This document shows positions 8,469 through 19,079 of a stretch of 64,000 nt of DNA, piece after piece. The translations under genes were made by a program, and so were the position numbers. This stretch comes from Clostridioides difficile ATCC 9689 = DSM 1296. Lineage in GTDB: Bacteria > Bacillota > Clostridia > Peptostreptococcales > Peptostreptococcaceae. The DNA is taken from NCBI RefSeq assembly GCF_001077535.1, contig NZ_CP011968.1, positions 3,224,001 through 3,288,000 of the forward strand, written 5' to 3'. The stretch's first letter is position 1. Every line of letters starts with the position of its first letter. The notes beneath the pieces were generated by a model. It worked only from the letters and a program-made list of their open reading frames with translations. It made no database searches and was not told the DNA's origin.

Positions 8469-9623
8469 ATGAAAATAAATAAAAAATTCAATAGAGTTGA
8501 TATGCAGGTTTCAATACTTACTGCAATTATTGTAATAATATCTTCCTCATGTGTATATTTTTTTAATTATACACTAACTTATAAGAGCATGATATACTCT
8601 TTAAGTGAGAGGTCAAAACATATCTATGAATATGTAGAAAGAAATATTGATAAAAATACCTTTACTGAAATTAATTCTAAAGAAGACCAATCAAAAAAGT
8701 CTTATAAAAGTTCTAAAATCCTTTTAGAATCTGTAAAAAATACTACTGGAGTCATGTATCTATATACTGCTAAAAAAACAAAAGATGGATCACTAGTATA
8801 TGTTGTTGATGGTTTAAATTCATCTAGGAGTGATTTTAGAAATGCTGGTGATTTGATAGAAAAAGAGATTTGGGGAGACCTTAACAAAGCATTAGATAAT
8901 CATATATTGTTACCTAAAAAGATTAAATCAACATCTTGGGGATACATATTTATATCGTATTTTCCTATTCACAATGATGTTGGTAAGGTTGTTGGAGTAA
9001 TAGGAATTGAATTTGAAGCAAAACATCAATACAATACATTTAAATTTATAAGTATAGTTACACCAATAATAGCATTATTAACTTGTCTAATATCAGCATT
9101 GATTGCAGTGATTCTATTTAAAAGAATATCTAATCCTACATATACTGATTTTGCTAATACAGATTATTTAACAGGCCTAAAAAATAGAAATGCTTTTGAA
9201 ATAGATATGAATAACTTAAACAATTCAAATCTAAAGAATCTAATATCTATCATATCAATAGATTTAGACGGTTTAAAAAAGATTAATGATAAATTTGGCC
9301 ATCAGACAGGAGACTTATATATTAAGCAAGCAAGTAAAATTATACAATATGTAATAAATAAAAAATATATAGTTTATCGTATTGGAGGTGATGAATACAT
9401 AATTATTCTAAAAAATTTATCTCACAAAGAAATAAATAATATTATAAATAATATTAATTTAAAAATAGTTGAAGAAAACTCAACTAATGAATTAAAATTA
9501 TCAATGTCTATTGGATATGCTATTTTTGATGAAAAAGTAGATGTTTCTTTATTTGATACATATCGTCGTGCAGATTCTCAAATGTATGATAACAAAAGGA
9601 AAATTAATAAACAATATCAATAA
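8469..9623 (+). CDS. Membrane-anchored GGDEF protein (probable diguanylate cyclase)
   Basis: Predicted to make cyclic di-GMP from two GTP. The 384 residues show a transmembrane helix at about 15-35, an extracellular sensor-like region, a second helix at about 195-217 and a C-terminal GGDEF domain. The active-site motif is GGDEY at 306-310, and IDLDGLKKINDKFGH holds the metal and substrate residues. The RxxD inhibitory site normally five residues before the motif is absent (KYIV instead), so product inhibition there is unlikely. No good ribosome binding site lies close to the ATG; an in-frame stop at 8463 excludes a longer protein. It is one of few plus-strand genes here and ends in a strong terminator. 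Confidence 0.88.
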   Translation: MKINKKFNRVDMQVSILTAIIVIISSSCVYFFNYTLTYKSMIYSLSERSKHIYEYVERNIDKNTFTEINSKEDQSKKSYKSSKILLESVKNTTGVMYLYTAKKTKDGSLVYVVDGLNSSRSDFRNAGDLIEKEIWGDLNKALDNHILLPKKIKSTSWGYIFISYFPIHNDVGKVVGVIGIEFEAKHQYNTFKFISIVTPIIALLTCLISALIAVILFKRISNPTYTDFANTDYLTGLKNRNAFEIDMNNLNNSNLKNLISIISIDLDGLKKINDKFGHQTGDLYIKQASKIIQYVINKKYIVYRIGGDEYIIILKNLSHKEINNIINNINLKIVEENSTNELKLSMSIGYAIFDEKVDVSLFDTYRRADSQMYDNKRKINKQYQ

Positions 9624-9630
9624 TAAATTT

Positions 9631-9676
9631 AAAAAGTCTATTCTTTAAATAATAAATCACAAGAATAGACTTTTTT
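9631..9676. terminator. Bidirectional rho-independent terminator
   Basis: AAAAAGTCTATTCTT pairs with AAGAATAGACTTTTTT across a short loop. It lies between the convergent GGDEF gene and the ABC permease gene. Confidence 0.85.
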
Positions 9677-9704
9677 AAATTTGTGTTTTTATAAGATAAA
9701 TTAT

Positions 9705-11423
9705 TTAATTAAAGTTTGTTCTTTTTTCTAAACGATTCTTTATAAATTCATATATTACTTTCACTAATATATTTGTGACTAATATTAACACAGCTAGTGC
9801 TGCTGCCTGTGCAGTACTCCCCTTATCATCTAGTTGTACAATTGATATTGCAGCTACTTTTGAACTTGCAGTATATATAAAAACTAATGCTGATATTGTC
9901 ACCATGGAGTTTAGGAAAAAGTACATAAAGTTCTCTAAAACTGCTGGCAAACAAAGTGGTATAGTTACGTTCTTAAGAATTGATGCGCTGTTTATTCCCA
10001 TTGATTTAGCTACCATATCTAATTCTTTATCTACTTTCTTAATAGCAGTAGTAGCTGTTATAAATGCTACTGAAAAGAAATGAACTATATTACATATAAC
10101 CATTATAAGTAATGTTCCATATAATCCATTAAACAAATTCTTAATGTATATTGTATCCATAAAATTAAACTCTAATTTATTAAAAAATAATACATAAGCT
10201 ATACCTAAAACTAATCCTGGCAATGCCATAGGCAATGTACTTAAAAAATACCCAAATGATTTTAAATATGGAGCTTTTTCTGTTTTTTCATTCAAATATG
10301 CAAATAAGAAAACAAAGCTCGTCCCTAGAATAGCTGTAAATAGTGACATTTTTATTGAATTTATAAATGGTTTAATCCCATCAATACTGTTTTTCATAGA
10401 AAAATGTTCCAGTGTCAGTCTTAAATCATATGGCCAAACTGATATTAATGAAGATAAGATTACAGTTAACATTACAGCTATTATACCAAATGCAATAATT
10501 CCTACAACCCCTCCTAAAATACTATCTCTTAACTTATTAGTTTTAACCTTATATGGAATTGACTTTGAAGTTATATATGAATTTTGATTTTTTTCAATTT
10601 TTTTAGTTACTATAAACGATATTATTGCAGGTATTAAAAGTAATATTGATACAGTTGCTCCCATTGGCATATTCTGTTGCCCTATAATTTGCTTATATAC
10701 ATCTATTGATAATACATTAAACTCTCCTCCTATCACCTTTGGAGCTCCAAAATCTGTAAAACATAATGTAAACGATACGAATGCAGAACTTATTAAAGAG
10801 TATTTTATACTTGGGATTGTTATGCTTATAAATTCTCTTATCTTGCTTATCCCCATAGTATTACTAGCTTCATATAGTCTATAATCGGTTGAACTTAGAG
10901 ATATATAAAGTATTTGAAAGGATTGAGGAAATACATATATAATTTGTGCCAATATTATTCCCACTGCTCCATATATTGGAACATGCACTCCAAGTAAATT
11001 AGTTACCAAACCTTGATTTCCAAATAAATATACTAGACCTATTGCATGCATCATTGTTGGAGCAAACATAGGAAACATAGCTAATGATTTAAAAAAACCT
11101 TTAAATTTAATCTTTGTTCTAGTTAATGCATATGCATATACTAATGCAAGTGTTAGTGATATTACAGTTGATATAACTGATACAAATACTGTATTTTTTA
11201 GAGAATTTAATAGAGATTCAGAAGCCAAGTATTCTTGAAAGTTTTGTAATCCTACAAAGACTCCATCTTTATCTAAAAAAGCCTGTACAAATAGATATAT
11301 TATAGGTGCTAATAAAAATATTACTAAAGACATAACTAATACTGTAAGCATACATTTTTTTATATCTAAATTCATTTTTGATTTAAGACTTATACTTTTA
11401 GAACTTATAGCATTATTATTCAT
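9705..11423 (-). CDS. ABC importer permease, fused two-half type (2-aminoethylphosphonate/Fe3+ family)
   Basis: Membrane permease of 572 aa with about twelve hydrophobic segments in two halves, each with a BPD-type loop (around EASNTMGISKIREFISITIP and DMVAKSMGINSASILKNVTIP). Double-length permeases of this kind occur in Fe(III) (FbpB) and phosphonate (PhnU2-like) importers. It ends the three-gene operon, 4 nt after the ATPase gene. Together with the binding protein I favour an aminoethylphosphonate-type system, but polyamine or iron import cannot be excluded, and no phosphonate-degrading enzyme lies nearby. Confidence 0.82.
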   Translation of the reverse strand: MNNNAISSKSISLKSKMNLDIKKCMLTVLVMSLVIFLLAPIIYLFVQAFLDKDGVFVGLQNFQEYLASESLLNSLKNTVFVSVISTVISLTLALVYAYALTRTKIKFKGFFKSLAMFPMFAPTMMHAIGLVYLFGNQGLVTNLLGVHVPIYGAVGIILAQIIYVFPQSFQILYISLSSTDYRLYEASNTMGISKIREFISITIPSIKYSLISSAFVSFTLCFTDFGAPKVIGGEFNVLSIDVYKQIIGQQNMPMGATVSILLLIPAIISFIVTKKIEKNQNSYITSKSIPYKVKTNKLRDSILGGVVGIIAFGIIAVMLTVILSSLISVWPYDLRLTLEHFSMKNSIDGIKPFINSIKMSLFTAILGTSFVFLFAYLNEKTEKAPYLKSFGYFLSTLPMALPGLVLGIAYVLFFNKLEFNFMDTIYIKNLFNGLYGTLLIMVICNIVHFFSVAFITATTAIKKVDKELDMVAKSMGINSASILKNVTIPLCLPAVLENFMYFFLNSMVTISALVFIYTASSKVAAISIVQLDDKGSTAQAAALAVLILVTNILVKVIYEFIKNRLEKRTNFN

Positions 11424-11427
11424 ACAC

Positions 11428-12417
11428 TTATGCTCCTTTAACTTTTGGATACTTTAAATAGTATTTTTCGTCTATACTTATTTTTACAAGGTCACCTTCT
11501 ACTAAATTTAAATTAACCCACTCTTTTATAGAAACATCACTTATTATGAAATTTTCATTTAATTTATCTTTTATTTCAACTCTCAATAAATTCCCTCTAA
11601 ACTCTATATTTGATATTATCCCTTGGTAGTTTTCTTTTGTCGATTTCTCTATTTGAACATATTCTGGTCTTACAGTTAATATAGAATCTCCATTATCAAA
11701 ACAGTTTGTATCTCCTATAAATTGAGCTGTAAATAGGTTTTGAGGATTTTGGTATATTTCTTCTGGAGTCCCTATTTGCATTATATCTCCTCCATTTAGA
11801 ATAGCTATTTTATCTGCCATAGTTATAGCTTCTTCTTGGTCATGTGTTACCATTATTGTCGTTATATTAAGTTCTTTTTGTAATCTTTTAATGTCCATTC
11901 TAAGCTTGTGTCTAACCTTTGCATCTAATGCAGACATTGGTTCATCTAAAAGTAAAAACTTTGGTTCAAGAGCTAATGCTCTTGCTATTGCAATCCTCTG
12001 TTGTTGTCCACCTGATAATGCTTTAGGGTATTTATGAGCTTCATTAGTCAATCCAACTGTTTCAAGTACTTCCTTAACTTTATTATCTATTTTTTCTTTT
12101 GAAACTTTTCTCTCTTTTAGTGGAAAAGCTATATTGTTATAAGCAGTCATATTCGGAAATAATGCATATGATTGAAATACTATACCAAAACCTCTCTTTG
12201 ATGGCTCTAAATTTGTAATATCTTTATCCTGGAGAATTATAGTTCCACTATTTACATCTTCAAGACCTGCTATTATTCTAAGTAATGTAGTTTTACCACA
12301 TCCACTAGGTCCGAGTAAACATAGAAATTCCCCTTCTTCAATATCCAAACTAATATTATTTAAAACCTTTTTTTGGTCATAACTTTTAAACACATTATTT
12401 ATTTTTAAGTAACTCAT
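11428..12417 (-). CDS. ABC importer ATP-binding protein (PotA/FbpC/PhnT type)
   Basis: Cytosolic ATPase of 329 aa that powers the adjacent permease. Walker A is GPSGCGKTT, the Q-loop region is FQSYALFPNMT, the signature is LSGGQQQR, Walker B is FLLLDEPMSALD, and the switch His is in VTHDQEEA. The roughly 90 residues after the nucleotide-binding domain form a TOBE-like beta region (RPEYVQIE and beyond), usual for sugar, iron, polyamine and phosphonate importers. The middle gene of the operon, 95 bp after the binding-protein gene. Confidence 0.9.
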   Translation of the reverse strand: MSYLKINNVFKSYDQKKVLNNISLDIEEGEFLCLLGPSGCGKTTLLRIIAGLEDVNSGTIILQDKDITNLEPSKRGFGIVFQSYALFPNMTAYNNIAFPLKERKVSKEKIDNKVKEVLETVGLTNEAHKYPKALSGGQQQRIAIARALALEPKFLLLDEPMSALDAKVRHKLRMDIKRLQKELNITTIMVTHDQEEAITMADKIAILNGGDIMQIGTPEEIYQNPQNLFTAQFIGDTNCFDNGDSILTVRPEYVQIEKSTKENYQGIISNIEFRGNLLRVEIKDKLNENFIISDVSIKEWVNLNLVEGDLVKISIDEKYYLKYPKVKGA

Positions 12418-12512
12418 ATCTTATCTCTCCTTATATAGTTATTTTTTTATTTTAAATTTTATATCCTACTTTTTCTTCTAAAATTCTTTCATCTAAATTA
12501 TTAATTTAAACT

Positions 12513-13562
12513 TTACTTACTTTCAGATTTTGAACCGTATTTTGATTCCCAAGTTTTAAGTACTGTACTTCTGTTTTTGGCAGCAGAGTTTAAATCAACT
12601 TCTTTTATAAGCTGTTCAAATGGTTGTTTAGAATAACCTTTTGGAACTGGATTATCTGTCTTTATGGAAGTAACTGCTACTTCATGTGCATATCTATCCA
12701 TAGCTGAATCACTTATTGCCCAATCTAAAAATAGCTTTGCTTCTTTTTTTATATTATCTTTTTTAACTAAGGCATTTGCTTCTAAGTCCCAACCTGAACC
12801 TTCCTTTGGAAATACAACCTCTATAGGTTCTCCACTAGATAATTGTTGTGTAGCTCTATATCCAAGTGTAATACCTATTGGATACTCTCCAGAGCCAGCT
12901 AACTTCGCAGGTTTTGAACCTGAGTGTGTATATGTGGCTATATTTTTATGTAATTTATCCATGTAATTGTAAGCATCTTTTTCACCCATCATTTGAATAA
13001 GCCCTGATACTGTAAGATACCCCGTTCCAGATGATGCTGGATTTGGCATTGTTATAAGTCCTTTATATTCTGGTTTTATTAAATCTTCATAACTTTTTGG
13101 AATATCTATACCTAGTTTCTTAAGTTCCTTATAATTAACTACTATTGCTGTCTCTGGGACACTCATTCCTACCCAAGACACATCATCTTCAGTATCTTTA
13201 AATTTTTTATCAACTTTATCATAATTTTTAGGCTTATATGCTTCAAGTGCACCATCTTTTTTTAGCTCTATCATGTTCATTGCTGATAATCCCCATATAA
13301 TATCTGCTTGTGGATTATCTTTTTCTGCTAATAGTTTTGAAGCTATTACACCATGAGAATCCATAACTATCTCTACATCTATATTGGGATACTCTTCTCT
13401 AAAACCTTCCATATAATAAGCTATCTGCTCTTCCTCTAGTGCTGCATATATTGTAAGTTTATTATTTCCTTTTCCTTGAGTAGTTTGTGGTGTTGTTGAT
13501 ATGCAACTTGTCATAAATGTAATCACTACAATGCACAGACAAGTAAATATAAATTCTTTCAT
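12513..13562 (-). CDS. ABC importer substrate-binding lipoprotein (2-aminoethylphosphonate/Fe3+ family)
   Basis: Extracellular solute-binding lipoprotein of 349 aa. I place the start at 13562 rather than the longer in-frame 13634 because GGGGGAAG precedes it and it opens directly with a signal peptide ending in lipobox M-T-S-C (Cys20). The mature protein starts KLTIYAALEEEQIAYYMEGF and contains VNYKELKKLGIDIPKSYEDL, the pattern of family 1 binding proteins related to AfuA/FbpA and PhnS2. It is the first gene of the importer operon. Ligand not provable from sequence. Confidence 0.85.
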   Translation of the reverse strand: MKEFIFTCLCIVVITFMTSCISTTPQTTQGKGNNKLTIYAALEEEQIAYYMEGFREEYPNIDVEIVMDSHGVIASKLLAEKDNPQADIIWGLSAMNMIELKKDGALEAYKPKNYDKVDKKFKDTEDDVSWVGMSVPETAIVVNYKELKKLGIDIPKSYEDLIKPEYKGLITMPNPASSGTGYLTVSGLIQMMGEKDAYNYMDKLHKNIATYTHSGSKPAKLAGSGEYPIGITLGYRATQQLSSGEPIEVVFPKEGSGWDLEANALVKKDNIKKEAKLFLDWAISDSAMDRYAHEVAVTSIKTDNPVPKGYSKQPFEQLIKEVDLNSAAKNRSTVLKTWESKYGSKSESK

Positions 13563-13661
13563 ATCTTCCCCCTTTGTGTTTTTTCCTTTTTTTATTTGTT
13601 TTTTATTGTTTTTGCTTATGTTTATATAATACACCTAATTTGTTAATATAAAGTTAAGTGT

Positions 13662-13682
13662 AAATTAACAGTTCGTTAATTT
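13662..13682. promoter_or_regulatory. Inverted repeat upstream of the ABC importer operon
   Basis: AAATTAAC-N5-GTTAATTT, perfect 8-bp arms, centred about 110 bp upstream of the binding-protein start. Possible operator for an unknown regulator; AT-rich palindromes are common here, so caution is needed. Confidence 0.35.
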
Positions 13683-13780
13683 TTAGAAATTTTTGTTAAA
13701 TATATTATTTTTAGTTAAATACAGTCTGTTTTTAAACAATATATTAATTTTTATAGTATCTACATTTTAATTTAAACATA

Positions 13781-13826
13781 AAAAATAAGTCTAACCTCTA
13801 TAAAGTAGAATGTTAGACTTATTTTT
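13781..13826. terminator. Bidirectional rho-independent terminator
   Basis: AAAAATAAGTCTAAC pairs with GTTAGACTTATTTTT (15 bp). In minus-strand orientation it ends the V-ATPase operon just after ntpD. Confidence 0.85.
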
Positions 13827-13838
13827 ATAAGTATTTAA

Positions 13839-14516
13839 TTATACAACCAAATCATTTTTTTTCTTTTCTTCAAGTGCTTTTTTAAGCACCATATCCTTAA
13901 CCTTCATAAGTCTAGTAGTACTTGCTCTCTCATTTTCTTCAAGCTTCATAGCTATATACTTAATAGTCTCAATGTAATTTGGTATCATTACATTTTCAAG
14001 AGCATTAACACGTCTACGTGTCTTTTCTATCTCTTGTGCAAGAAGCTGTGCACTTTTTTCACTTTCTGCAAGTCTTAAAAGTGGTTGCATAGCATCTGAG
14101 AAAGCTTCCATAGCAGAATCTAATTCACCTGATGTAAAAGCAAGACCATAAGGATAAATATCACTTTGATTGTTTTCAGTTTTAAAGTCAAACACAGGAA
14201 CATCAACACTCATTATATTTCTCGTAGAAACATCTACTGAAACTGATTGCTTTGGCATCATAAGTGCTGAACCCAGATACTCCTGACTCATAACTGCTCT
14301 TGCGATTATAAAGTTTTTATAAGCAGTATCAAGAGCATTTTCTGCTTCTTCACGCAATCGCTTATTTTCTCTTACAATCTCAAGAAATTGTTTCATAAGT
14401 TCATCAAGTTTATCTTTAAGAAGCTTATGACCTCTTGTAGCAGTTTTAAGGAGTTTCTTAAGTCTAGTCATTTCCATACGTGTTGGATTTATATTTAATC
14501 TAGCCACAGATATCAC
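13839..14516 (-). CDS. ntpD: V-type ATPase subunit D (central stalk)
   Basis: Central rotor stalk subunit of 225 aa, which turns inside the A3B3 head. The start [31 protein letters not shown] is the conserved N-terminal coiled coil of subunit D, and [14 protein letters not shown] in the C-terminal half is the second family motif. Its ATG overlaps the ntpB stop by 4 nt, so translation is coupled. It is the last gene of the operon; a terminator follows after 13 bp. Confidence 0.95.
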   Translation of the reverse strand: MISVARLNINPTRMEMTRLKKLLKTATRGHKLLKDKLDELMKQFLEIVRENKRLREEAENALDTAYKNFIIARAVMSQEYLGSALMMPKQSVSVDVSTRNIMSVDVPVFDFKTENNQSDIYPYGLAFTSGELDSAMEAFSDAMQPLLRLAESEKSAQLLAQEIEKTRRRVNALENVMIPNYIETIKYIAMKLEENERASTTRLMKVKDMVLKKALEEKKKNDLVV

Positions 14517-15886
14517 TCCTTAGGCATATATTTTTCAAAATATTCATCACGGATACGTTTAAGTTCACTTTTTGGTAACATACTAAGAAGCTTCCATCCG
14601 ATTTCTAATGTCTGCTCAATAGTTCTATCAGTTCTAAATCCTTGTGAAACATATTCTTTCTCAAATTCATCTGCAAACTTAGCATACATTAAATCAATCT
14701 CAGAAAGTGCAGATTCACCAAGTATAGCCATAAGTTCTTTTGCATCCTTACCTCTTGAATAAGCTGCAAAAAGCTGGTTCATTGTATCTGCATGGTCTTC
14801 ACGAGTCTTACCTTTACCAATACCTTTATCTTTTAGACGAGAAAGTGATGGTAAAACATCTATAGGAGGCTGTATATCTTTTTTATAAAGTTCACGGCTA
14901 AGTATAATTTGCCCTTCTGTAATGTATCCTGTAAGGTCAGGAATTGGATGTGTCTTATCATCCTCAGGCATTGTAAGTATTGGAATCATAGTTATAGACC
15001 CTTCATGCCCTTTCATTTTTCCTGCTCTTTCATACATAGTAGCAAGGTCAGTATAAAGATATCCTGGATATCCACGACGTCCTGGAACTTCTTTTTTAGC
15101 TGCTGAAACTTCACGCAATGCCTCTGCATAGTTTGTAATATCCGTTATTATAACAAGTACATGCATATCTTGCTCGAAAGCAAGGTATTCTGCTGCTGTA
15201 AGTGCCATTCTAGGTGTAGATACACGCTCTACAGCTGGGTCATTTGCAAGGTTTACAAACACTACAGAACGGTCGATTGCACCAGTTGCTTTAAAATCGC
15301 TTATAAAAAATTCAGCATCTTCAAAAGTTATACCAACTGCAGCAAATACAACGGCGAACTTAGAATCAGTTCCACGTACTTTTGCCTGTCTTGCAATCTG
15401 AACTGCAAGATTGGCATGTGGCAAACCAGACCCTGAGAATATAGGAAGTTTTTGCCCTCTAACCAATGTATTAAGTCCATCTATAGCAGAGACTCCAGTT
15501 TGTATAAACTCGGCCGGATAATCACGTGCTGCTGGATTTATTGGAGCTCCATTTATATCAAGTCTTTTATCTGGTATAATTTCTGGACCTCCATCAATAG
15601 GTCTACCCATTCCACTAAAAACACGACCTAATATATCTGGTGAAACTCCAAAGTCAAGACTCTTTCCTAAAAAACGAACTTTACTTTCAGCAAGGTTTAT
15701 ACCTGTTGAGCTTTCGAAAAGCTGAACAAGTGCAGTATCTCCATTTACCTCTAGAACTTTGCAACGGCGAATTTCTCCATTTGAAAGTTCAATTTCTCCA
15801 AGTTCATCAAATTTTACACCTTCTACGCCGTTTATTAACATAAGAGGACCGGCTACCTCTTGTATTGACTTATATTCCTTTATCAT
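14513..15886 (-). CDS. ntpB: V-type ATPase subunit B (non-catalytic)
   Basis: Non-catalytic head subunit of 457 aa, the usual length. It keeps the family's [19 protein letters not shown] segment instead of a true P-loop, and has [24 protein letters not shown]. It alternates with subunit A in the hexameric head and contributes to the nucleotide site. Overlaps ntpA upstream and ntpD downstream by 4 nt each. Confidence 0.96.
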   Translation of the reverse strand: MIKEYKSIQEVAGPLMLINGVEGVKFDELGEIELSNGEIRRCKVLEVNGDTALVQLFESSTGINLAESKVRFLGKSLDFGVSPDILGRVFSGMGRPIDGGPEIIPDKRLDINGAPINPAARDYPAEFIQTGVSAIDGLNTLVRGQKLPIFSGSGLPHANLAVQIARQAKVRGTDSKFAVVFAAVGITFEDAEFFISDFKATGAIDRSVVFVNLANDPAVERVSTPRMALTAAEYLAFEQDMHVLVIITDITNYAEALREVSAAKKEVPGRRGYPGYLYTDLATMYERAGKMKGHEGSITMIPILTMPEDDKTHPIPDLTGYITEGQIILSRELYKKDIQPPIDVLPSLSRLKDKGIGKGKTREDHADTMNQLFAAYSRGKDAKELMAILGESALSEIDLMYAKFADEFEKEYVSQGFRTDRTIEQTLEIGWKLLSMLPKSELKRIRDEYFEKYMPKE

Positions 15887-17661
15887 AGTTCTTCAGCCCC
15901 CCTCTTTTTAATAAGGTCTGCAAGCTCGTTGTCTATTTCATCTTCAATTGAATCGTAAGCTGCATCTATATCGCCTTCTTCTACATACTTAGCACGACCA
16001 ATCTTTTCAAGAACTGAAAGCTTGATAATATCGTTTATAGTAACATTTTGCTTGATAGCATCTTGTGCTGACTTATAGAATTTTAATATAAGTCCCATCA
16101 TTCTATATTGTTTATGAAGTGATGTATAAGTATCAACTTCATGGAAAGAGTTTTGATGAAGGAAGTCTTCTCTTATAGAACGAGTAACCTCTAGTATCAA
16201 TCTATCTCCATCTGAAAGTGAATCAACACCAACCAATTGAACTATTTCTTGAAGTTCAGATTCAACTTGTAAAAGTTTCATAGCTTGAGCTCTTTGAGCT
16301 GAGAAATTATCATTTACATTTTTATCTGCCCATACATCAACTTTTTCCTGATAGAGTGAATAACTAGTCAACCAGTTAATTGCTGGGAAATGACGTTTAT
16401 ATGCTAAAGATGCATCAAGACCCCAGAATACTTTTACTATACGAAGAGTTGCTTGGCTGACAGGTTCTGATGTATCACCACCAGGAGGAGAAACTGCACC
16501 AATTGCTGTAAGTGTTCCTTCTCTTTCATCCATACCTAGACAATTTACCTTTCCTGCTCTCTCATAGAATTGAGCAAGACGTGAACCTAAGTATGCAGGA
16601 TAACCTTCTTCACCAGGCATCTCCTCTAAACGACCACTCATCTCTCTAAGAGCCTCAGCCCATCTTGATGTAGAGTCTGCCATAAGTGCAACACTATATC
16701 CCATATCTCTAAAATATTCAGCTATTGTAATACCAGTGTATATAGAAGCTTCACGTGCAGCAACCGGCATATCTGATGTATTTGCTATAAGCACAGTTCT
16801 TTGCATAAGTGACTCGCCTGTTCTTGGGTCTTTTAATTCAGGAAATTCAAGAAGAACATCTGTCATTTCATTTCCACGCTCGCCACAGCCTATATATACA
16901 ACTATATCTGCATCTGCCCATTTAGCAAGCTGATGCTGTGTAACAGTTTTTCCACTTCCAAAAGGTCCCGGTATAGCTGCTACCCCACCTTTTGTGATTG
17001 GGAAAAATGTATCTATAACTCTTTGACCTGTAACAAGAAGTGAATCTGGTGTTTTCTTTTCTCTATATGGTCTTTCTTTTCTAACTGGCCATTTTTGCAT
17101 CATAGTTACAGGTATATCATTACCTTTTTCATCTGTAATAACACAAACTGTATCTTCAACAGTAAATTCACCAGAATATATTTCTTTTATAGTACCCTTA
17201 ACTCCATAAGGAACCATAATTTTACATTCTACTACTGCTGTTTCTTGAACGCCACCAATTATATCTCCTGCTACAACCTTATCACCAACAGATTTTTTAG
17301 GTTTAAATTCCCACTTAGTTGTTCTATCAAGTGAAGATACTTCAACACCTTTAGTTATATTAGTACCTGAAATATCATACATTTTTTCAAGTGGACGTTG
17401 AATACCATCATAAATAGTTGAAATAAGACCTGGTCCAAGTTCAACACTCATAGGCATTCCAAGAGAAACTACTTCTTCCCCTGGTCCTAGACCGGAAGTT
17501 TCCTCATAAACCTGTATAGAAGCTTTATCTCCATGCATTTCTATAATCTCGCCTATAAGATGTTTATCTGAAACTCTTACGACGTCAAACATATTCGCAT
17601 CTCTCATGCCCTCCGCTACAACAAGCGGTCCTGACACCTTTACAATTGTGCCTGTTTTCAT
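15883..17661 (-). CDS. ntpA: V-type ATPase catalytic subunit A
   Basis: Catalytic subunit of 592 aa. The P-loop is GPFGSGKT, followed by [19 protein letters not shown], with the catalytic Glu in the GERGNE motif. The extra non-homologous region before the P-loop (about residues 110-200), which distinguishes V-type A from F-type beta, is present. Separated from the subunit F gene by 116 bp, the largest gap in the operon, with no terminator seen there. Confidence 0.96.
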   Translation of the reverse strand: MKTGTIVKVSGPLVVAEGMRDANMFDVVRVSDKHLIGEIIEMHGDKASIQVYEETSGLGPGEEVVSLGMPMSVELGPGLISTIYDGIQRPLEKMYDISGTNITKGVEVSSLDRTTKWEFKPKKSVGDKVVAGDIIGGVQETAVVECKIMVPYGVKGTIKEIYSGEFTVEDTVCVITDEKGNDIPVTMMQKWPVRKERPYREKKTPDSLLVTGQRVIDTFFPITKGGVAAIPGPFGSGKTVTQHQLAKWADADIVVYIGCGERGNEMTDVLLEFPELKDPRTGESLMQRTVLIANTSDMPVAAREASIYTGITIAEYFRDMGYSVALMADSTSRWAEALREMSGRLEEMPGEEGYPAYLGSRLAQFYERAGKVNCLGMDEREGTLTAIGAVSPPGGDTSEPVSQATLRIVKVFWGLDASLAYKRHFPAINWLTSYSLYQEKVDVWADKNVNDNFSAQRAQAMKLLQVESELQEIVQLVGVDSLSDGDRLILEVTRSIREDFLHQNSFHEVDTYTSLHKQYRMMGLILKFYKSAQDAIKQNVTINDIIKLSVLEKIGRAKYVEEGDIDAAYDSIEDEIDNELADLIKKRGAEEL

Positions 17662-17777
17662 ATTCTCTCACCTGCAATCATATACTTTATCAAAATTTAA
17701 ATATTCCCTCCTATATTTTATTAGCACATATATTTAGCACCAATAAAATTTGAGATTGTCTTTTATTCAACTTTCAT

Positions 17778-18095
17778 CTATTCTTTAAATAATATATCTG
17801 CACCTATAGCACGTTTACTAGATTCTCTTACTTCATTCATACCTAATCCCATACTTCCTCCAATACCTGGAATAACTATAATGGCAGGAAGTTGGTAATC
17901 TTTGTATTTTGCTATTGATTCTTTTGCAAGCAATGATGCCTGTTCTGTAATATAAATTATCGCATATTCATCTTCAACCAACTTATGTATACTTTTTTTA
18001 ATTTCGTCACTATCATAGGCTGGGAAGATATCTATTCCAAGAGCTAAAAATCCCATGATGCTATCTTTATCTCCAACTACTCCTACCTTATACAT
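17778..18095 (-). CDS. ntpG: V-type ATPase subunit F (central stalk)
   Basis: Small central-stalk subunit of 105 aa that binds subunit D. MYKVGVVGDKDSIMGFLALGIDIFP is the Rossmann-like start of the family. I chose the second of two in-frame ATGs (18095 over 18101) because the AAGGG lies at a better distance from it. The gene overlaps the end of ntpC. Named ntpG after the Enterococcus hirae operon. Confidence 0.92.
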   Translation of the reverse strand: MYKVGVVGDKDSIMGFLALGIDIFPAYDSDEIKKSIHKLVEDEYAIIYITEQASLLAKESIAKYKDYQLPAIIVIPGIGGSMGLGMNEVRESSKRAIGADILFKE

Positions 18096-19065
18096 AAGCA
18101 TCCCTTAGCCTTTCTTTTATAGTATCTGCGTCTATATTATTAAGCTTACTAGTCAAAATAATTCTAATTGTTTTTATCTCTGATTCTTTAGCATATAAAT
18201 ATGCAATTAGTGGTTCTAATGTAAGAGGCTTAAATTTTGCTCCTCTAACATATTCCATAAGATAGTCATCACAAAGTTTTTCAAAGACAGTAAAACCACT
18301 ATCCATGCCATTTTTACAGACATCAGAGTAAGAAGTAGATTTAAAACATGATGCTGGAGTATCTGAGGAAAAAGCTTCTAAGAATTTTTCCTTATCAAGT
18401 GAGCCACCTGAAACAAACACATTCATAAACATATCAAAATCTTTCTTCATATTTTTGACTCTTATAAAACTCTTTAGATTTGTTAAATCACAAACTTTCA
18501 TAACATAATCTATTACAAATTTGTTTTGGCTTTCTTTAGCAGTTTCTTTCATACTGGTAAAGGTTGCTTTATCTAGAACAATATCAACCATCTGGCCATT
18601 TTGTGTCTTATTATAAACATCAAATGCCTCTAATATAGCTGATGACATTATCTTAGGTAAATCACTAAAACTACGATTTGCTAAAGATTCTCTAAGCTTA
18701 ATAAGAGGAATTGTACCTCCATCAATTAAATATTTCTCACCATCTACACCAGAAATTTCTTCTTTAATCAGCACTTTTAAATTGTGATAGTCATTTTTAT
18801 AAAGAAATACATCAACAAATTTTTCTTCAGGAGCTAGACTTTTAAGAATTTCATATGTCTTTGATAATTCTTGAGTCAAAATATTCTCAAAATTATGTAT
18901 ATTATTATTTGATGTATCAGCATAACCTGCCTCAGCTATAATTCTTAAAGAGTCTTCAGGGCTTTTGGCTTCTGCCATTTGAATAAACATTTGTCTGTTA
19001 AGAAGCTGTTTTTCAAGCACTCTTATTCGTGCAACGGCATAGGGATAAGTTTTTTCTTCTGCCAT
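18088..19065 (-). CDS. ntpC: V-type ATPase subunit C (rotor adaptor)
   Basis: Funnel-shaped subunit of 325 aa (eukaryotic subunit d equivalent) that joins the central stalk to the membrane ring. YPYAVARIRVLEKQLLNRQ at the N-terminus and YLYAKESEIKTIRIILTSKLN near the C-terminus are family hallmarks. AGGAGG lies upstream; ntpE ends 14 nt before it. Confidence 0.93.
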   Translation of the reverse strand: MAEEKTYPYAVARIRVLEKQLLNRQMFIQMAEAKSPEDSLRIIAEAGYADTSNNNIHNFENILTQELSKTYEILKSLAPEEKFVDVFLYKNDYHNLKVLIKEEISGVDGEKYLIDGGTIPLIKLRESLANRSFSDLPKIMSSAILEAFDVYNKTQNGQMVDIVLDKATFTSMKETAKESQNKFVIDYVMKVCDLTNLKSFIRVKNMKKDFDMFMNVFVSGGSLDKEKFLEAFSSDTPASCFKSTSYSDVCKNGMDSGFTVFEKLCDDYLMEYVRGAKFKPLTLEPLIAYLYAKESEIKTIRIILTSKLNNIDADTIKERLRDAYV

Positions 19066-19079
19066 TTTTTAACCCCTCC

